Shown: positions 61,435 through 64,000 of the stretch, piece by piece
Position numbering within the stretch: the stretch's first letter is position 1
Layout of the letters: each line of letters starts with the position of its first letter
Origin: Lachnospiraceae bacterium
Lineage (GTDB): Bacteria; Bacillota; Clostridia; Lachnospirales; Lachnospiraceae
Length of the DNA stretch: 64,000 bases
Direction of reading: 5' to 3'
NCBI GenBank assembly: GCA_016281605.1
Contig: JAEEJA010000019.1
Coordinates: 1-64,000, forward strand
Translations under genes and position numbers: made by a program
Notes under the pieces: model-generated
What the model saw: the letters and a program-made list of their open reading frames with translations, nothing else
What the model was told of the DNA's origin: nothing
The model's database searches: none

Positions 61435-62514
61435 ATGATATTTGAGGAAATAAAAAAACTTCGATTTTTATTATTGATGATTTTGGTGATTACCAGTATG
61501 GGCGTACAGGGGGATATATCACAAGCAAAGAGAAAAAAGAATAATATAAAATTAAATAAAACCAGTATAACTTTAAGAGTTGGCAATAAAAAGACGCTGA
61601 AGCTTAAAGGTGCTACAGGAAAGATTTACTGGAACAGTAATAAGAAAAAAATAGCCAAGGTGGGTAAAAGAGGCGTGGTAACCGGTGTAAAAAAGGGAAG
61701 CGCACACGTGACGGCTTTACATAAAGGTAAAAAATATACTTGTCAGGTAACCGTAAAAAAGAAGAAGAAAAAGAAAGAAGAAACTCCGGCTCAGGTTACT
61801 ACCGGAACAGCTGTAAGTATTGTAACAGTACCTGCCATAAAGGTTGACCCCAATGCACTTAAGGAAGTTCACACAGGACAGGCTACATGGTATGGAACAG
61901 ATAAGTTAAATGGTTATACCAACGGATGTGCAGGGCTTACAACGCTTATTCAGTCTGAACTTATAGACGATATACCGGGAAAACCTCTTTATATTTGTGC
62001 CCTCAATGTGCCTGATTTCAGGTCAGGACTTCAGGGAGCATATATAAGAGTAACCGATTCGCAGGGAGAAAGTGTGGATGTCATGGTTGCAGATCAGCTG
62101 GATACGCAAGCTAAGCTTGGAGATGTGGATCTTGACAGAAAAGCATTTCCTGTTATAGAGCCTTTGGCAACCGGAAGGATAGATATAACTTGGCGTATCA
62201 TACCTTATCCTACCACCAAACCTATACAATATGTATTTCAGAAGGGATCTAATCAGTGGTGGTCACAGATTCAGGTCAGAAATCACAGATACCCCATAGT
62301 TTCTGTTGAGTATAAAAAGCAAGGGGAGCCGGAAAGTAATTATAAAGAGCTTACTAAGACATATTATAATTATTATACATTGTCAAATGCCGGCTTAGGT
62401 CCGTTTGATATCAGAGTTACGGATATTCTGGGAGACAAACTCACTGATACGGTAACTCTTAATGTAGATGATCCAACAGCTACCATAAGCGGAACGAAGA
62501 ATTTTCCCTACTAA
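61435..62514 (+). CDS. Secreted expansin-like protein with N-terminal Big_2 domain
   Basis: A 359-residue exported protein. A hydrophobic signal (FLLLMILVITSMGV) is followed by a Big_2 Ig-like domain (about 35-105) and a lysine/threonine-rich linker. The expansin core then starts near 144: a double-psi barrel with GQATWYGTDKLNGYTNGCAGL, the VADQLDT and DVDLDRKAF region, and RIDITWRIIPYP, then a CBM63-like domain with GSNQWWSQIQVRNHRYP, YYNYYT and FDIRVTD. Bacterial expansins loosen cellulose-rich plant walls without hydrolysis. ATG 61435 follows AGGGGA. The Big_2 addition is unusual and may anchor it at the cell surface. Confidence 0.85.
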   Translation: MIFEEIKKLRFLLLMILVITSMGVQGDISQAKRKKNNIKLNKTSITLRVGNKKTLKLKGATGKIYWNSNKKKIAKVGKRGVVTGVKKGSAHVTALHKGKKYTCQVTVKKKKKKKEETPAQVTTGTAVSIVTVPAIKVDPNALKEVHTGQATWYGTDKLNGYTNGCAGLTTLIQSELIDDIPGKPLYICALNVPDFRSGLQGAYIRVTDSQGESVDVMVADQLDTQAKLGDVDLDRKAFPVIEPLATGRIDITWRIIPYPTTKPIQYVFQKGSNQWWSQIQVRNHRYPIVSVEYKKQGEPESNYKELTKTYYNYYTLSNAGLGPFDIRVTDILGDKLTDTVTLNVDDPTATISGTKNFPY

Positions 62515-62567
62515 TTTCTGTAGTATGGCGTCTCGAAAAAAATTGGCATGGAGGTAAAGAAGCAAAT

Positions 62568-64000
62568 ATGAGATATTTATTTGAACAATTTACAGAAAAT
62601 GTTAAGGTGCATCACAATTCTCCTTTTATATATGATGAATCTACACCTAAGGGCTTAAGCTATAAGGATGTAGACATTTCTTCAGGTAAGGTTTATGCTT
62701 ATTTAAAGGATAAAGGTGTAGGAAAAGAGGATTTTGTTCTCATTAATCTTCCAAGAGGTATACAGCCGATTATAGCTATAATAGGCATCTGGAAGGCAGG
62801 CGCTGCATTTGCCCTTGTAGAGGATAATTATGCTCCTGAGCGCATAGACTTTATAAGACAGGATTGCTCATGCAAGCTTGAGATAAATGCCGATGTTTGG
62901 ACTGATATCATGAAGTATACATCTTTAGAGGGATATGAGAAACCGGATTATCATGATGCTGCTTATGCCATATATACATCCGGAACTACAGGGAATCCAA
63001 AGGGGGTTCTACATGAGTATGGAAATATAGATGAATGTCTTGAATCTTTGAATATAAATGGAGATCCCTTCTTAGAAAAGGGAGATAGGGCAGCGCTGTT
63101 AGCTCCTCTTAATTTCGTTGCCTCTATAATGGTTATTATCTATGTTCTGAATTTTTCCGGAGCCAGGATTTATATAGCGTCCTACCAGACTCTTAAAAAT
63201 CCTATGCTTCTCATGAAGATGTTTATGGAGAAGCGTATCAGTATAACCTTCCTTACACCTTCTTATGTAAGGATGCTCGATGGCAAGACAGGTCCATTCT
63301 TAAAGAAGATGGTTGTTGGAAGTGAGCCGGCTAATAAGCTCTATATCAAGGGTGTAAAGATATATAATCTCTACGCTATGAGCGAAAGCGGATTTGTAGT
63401 AGGCGTATTTCCTATAGATAAGGCTTATGACACGTGTCCTATAGGAGTTCCGCAGTTTGACCTTGATTATAAGCTGATAAGGGAGGACGGGACAGAAGCG
63501 CCTGATGGAGAAACAGGAGAGCTTATATTTAAAAATTCTTATGTAAGAGGATATATAAATCTTCCGGAAGAAACCGCCGAAAGTTTTTGCGATGATGGTT
63601 ATTATCATACTCAGGATCTTGCAAGAAAGGATGAAAACGGAAATCTTATCCTGCTTGGAAGAGCCAATGATATGATAAAGATAAATGGAAATCGTATAGA
63701 GCCTGCTGAGATTGAGGCAGCTGTAAAAAAGGTACTCAACATACGATGGGCTGCTGCAAAGGGCTTCGAGGAGGACGGAAGATCATTCTTATGTGCTTAT
63801 TATGTAGAGGATGCAAACGTTGACTTAGAAGCAGTAAGAGAAGCACTTTTAAGGCGTCTTCCCTACTATATGCTCCCATCTTTCTTTATGAAGATAGACA
63901 ATGTGCCGCTTAAACCAAACGGAAAGCTTGACAGAAAAGCGCTTCCAAAGCCGGATACAAGCACATTTCAAAGTGATTATATAGCTCCTTCTACGGAGGT
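62568..64000 (+). CDS. Nonribosomal peptide synthetase-type adenylation protein (3' end outside window)
   Basis: The frame starts at ATG 62568 and is open to the window edge (about 477 residues). It is an amino-acid adenylation domain: core motif A3 YTSGTTGNPKG near residue 140, A5 YAMSESG, A7 YYHTQDLARKDENGN (usually YRTGD), A8 LLGRANDMIKINGNRIEPAEIE and A10 PLKPNGKLDRKALP. The last residues (YIAPSTE) look like the linker into a carrier-protein domain, so the enzyme probably continues as A-T. The amino acid is not predictable here. Its ribosome site (GGAGG, 62550-62554) is about 13 bases from the ATG, slightly far. Confidence 0.88.
   Translation, partial: MRYLFEQFTENVKVHHNSPFIYDESTPKGLSYKDVDISSGKVYAYLKDKGVGKEDFVLINLPRGIQPIIAIIGIWKAGAAFALVEDNYAPERIDFIRQDCSCKLEINADVWTDIMKYTSLEGYEKPDYHDAAYAIYTSGTTGNPKGVLHEYGNIDECLESLNINGDPFLEKGDRAALLAPLNFVASIMVIIYVLNFSGARIYIASYQTLKNPMLLMKMFMEKRISITFLTPSYVRMLDGKTGPFLKKMVVGSEPANKLYIKGVKIYNLYAMSESGFVVGVFPIDKAYDTCPIGVPQFDLDYKLIREDGTEAPDGETGELIFKNSYVRGYINLPEETAESFCDDGYYHTQDLARKDENGNLILLGRANDMIKINGNRIEPAEIEAAVKKVLNIRWAAAKGFEEDGRSFLCAYYVEDANVDLEAVREALLRRLPYYMLPSFFMKIDNVPLKPNGKLDRKALPKPDTSTFQSDYIAPSTE

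Overview
The window reads as low-GC Firmicutes chromosome, most likely a Lachnospiraceae bacterium of the Butyrivibrio/Roseburia/Lachnospira type. The reasons are AT-rich DNA with strong GGAGG ribosome sites, the gene order nusB-xseA-xseB-ispA-dxs-tlyA-nadK, the ireB-ruvX-DUF1292 trio, a T-box leader, many Big_2-type secreted proteins and several degenerate-GGDEF/EAL proteins. I cannot name the species. No tRNA, rRNA, CRISPR array or prophage was recognised.

Layout. 1-6.4 kb: housekeeping operon from partial nusB to nadK, meeting hslO (Hsp33) head-on. 7.4-11.6 kb: ireB, ruvX, DUF1292, RNase J, a YlbF-like gene and an O-methyltransferase. 11.7-14.0 kb: a promoter-led accessory cluster with a secreted metallo-beta-lactamase-fold hydrolase between two proteins that look like complementary halves of one secreted family. 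14.2-18.1 kb: an anchored protein, argJ, and a large secreted triple-repeat protein. 18.2-20.4 kb: two CobW-type metal GTPases, the second apparently fused to a YcgQ/TIGR03943-like domain. 20.4-27.5 kb: tatD, rubredoxin, metF, a phosphohexomutase, a DegV protein and an EAL protein.

27.6-30.5 kb (minus strand): trpD-trpCF behind a tryptophan T-box (UGG specifier). 30.5-31.7 kb: an IS30-family remnant with an internal deletion. 31.7-34.2 kb (minus): a secreted papain/C39-like peptidase and a possible very divergent SEDS-like membrane protein. 34.8-38.3 kb: an ABC exporter pair, followed by a gene remnant. 38.8-45.4 kb: a sucrose operon (PTS IIBCA, sucrose-6-phosphate hydrolase, fructokinase) that also carries the general PTS genes ptsH and ptsI. 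45.5-51.3 kb: a broken gene, a zinc-ribbon membrane protein, proA, aroB, a DJ-1 protein and a Dabb protein. 51.4-58.3 kb: an unknown conserved-looking protein, a secreted SGNH esterase, an acyltransferase, a PIN toxin-like pair and a second EAL protein. 58.3-64 kb: thioesterase, transaldolase, split transketolase, a secreted expansin-like protein, and the start of a nonribosomal-peptide-type adenylation protein that runs off the window.

Taken together, the metabolic genes fit a saccharolytic anaerobe using plant sugars. Sucrose enters through the PTS, pentose carbon is shuffled by transaldolase and transketolase, and expansin-like and esterase proteins act outside the cell. Tryptophan, arginine, proline, shikimate and isoprenoid steps are present as scattered genes rather than complete operons. 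The least explained parts are the 11.7-14.0 kb cluster, the CobW fusion, the peptidase/membrane pair at 31.7-34.2 kb, and a two-copy structured repeat at 24.07 and 42.33 kb.
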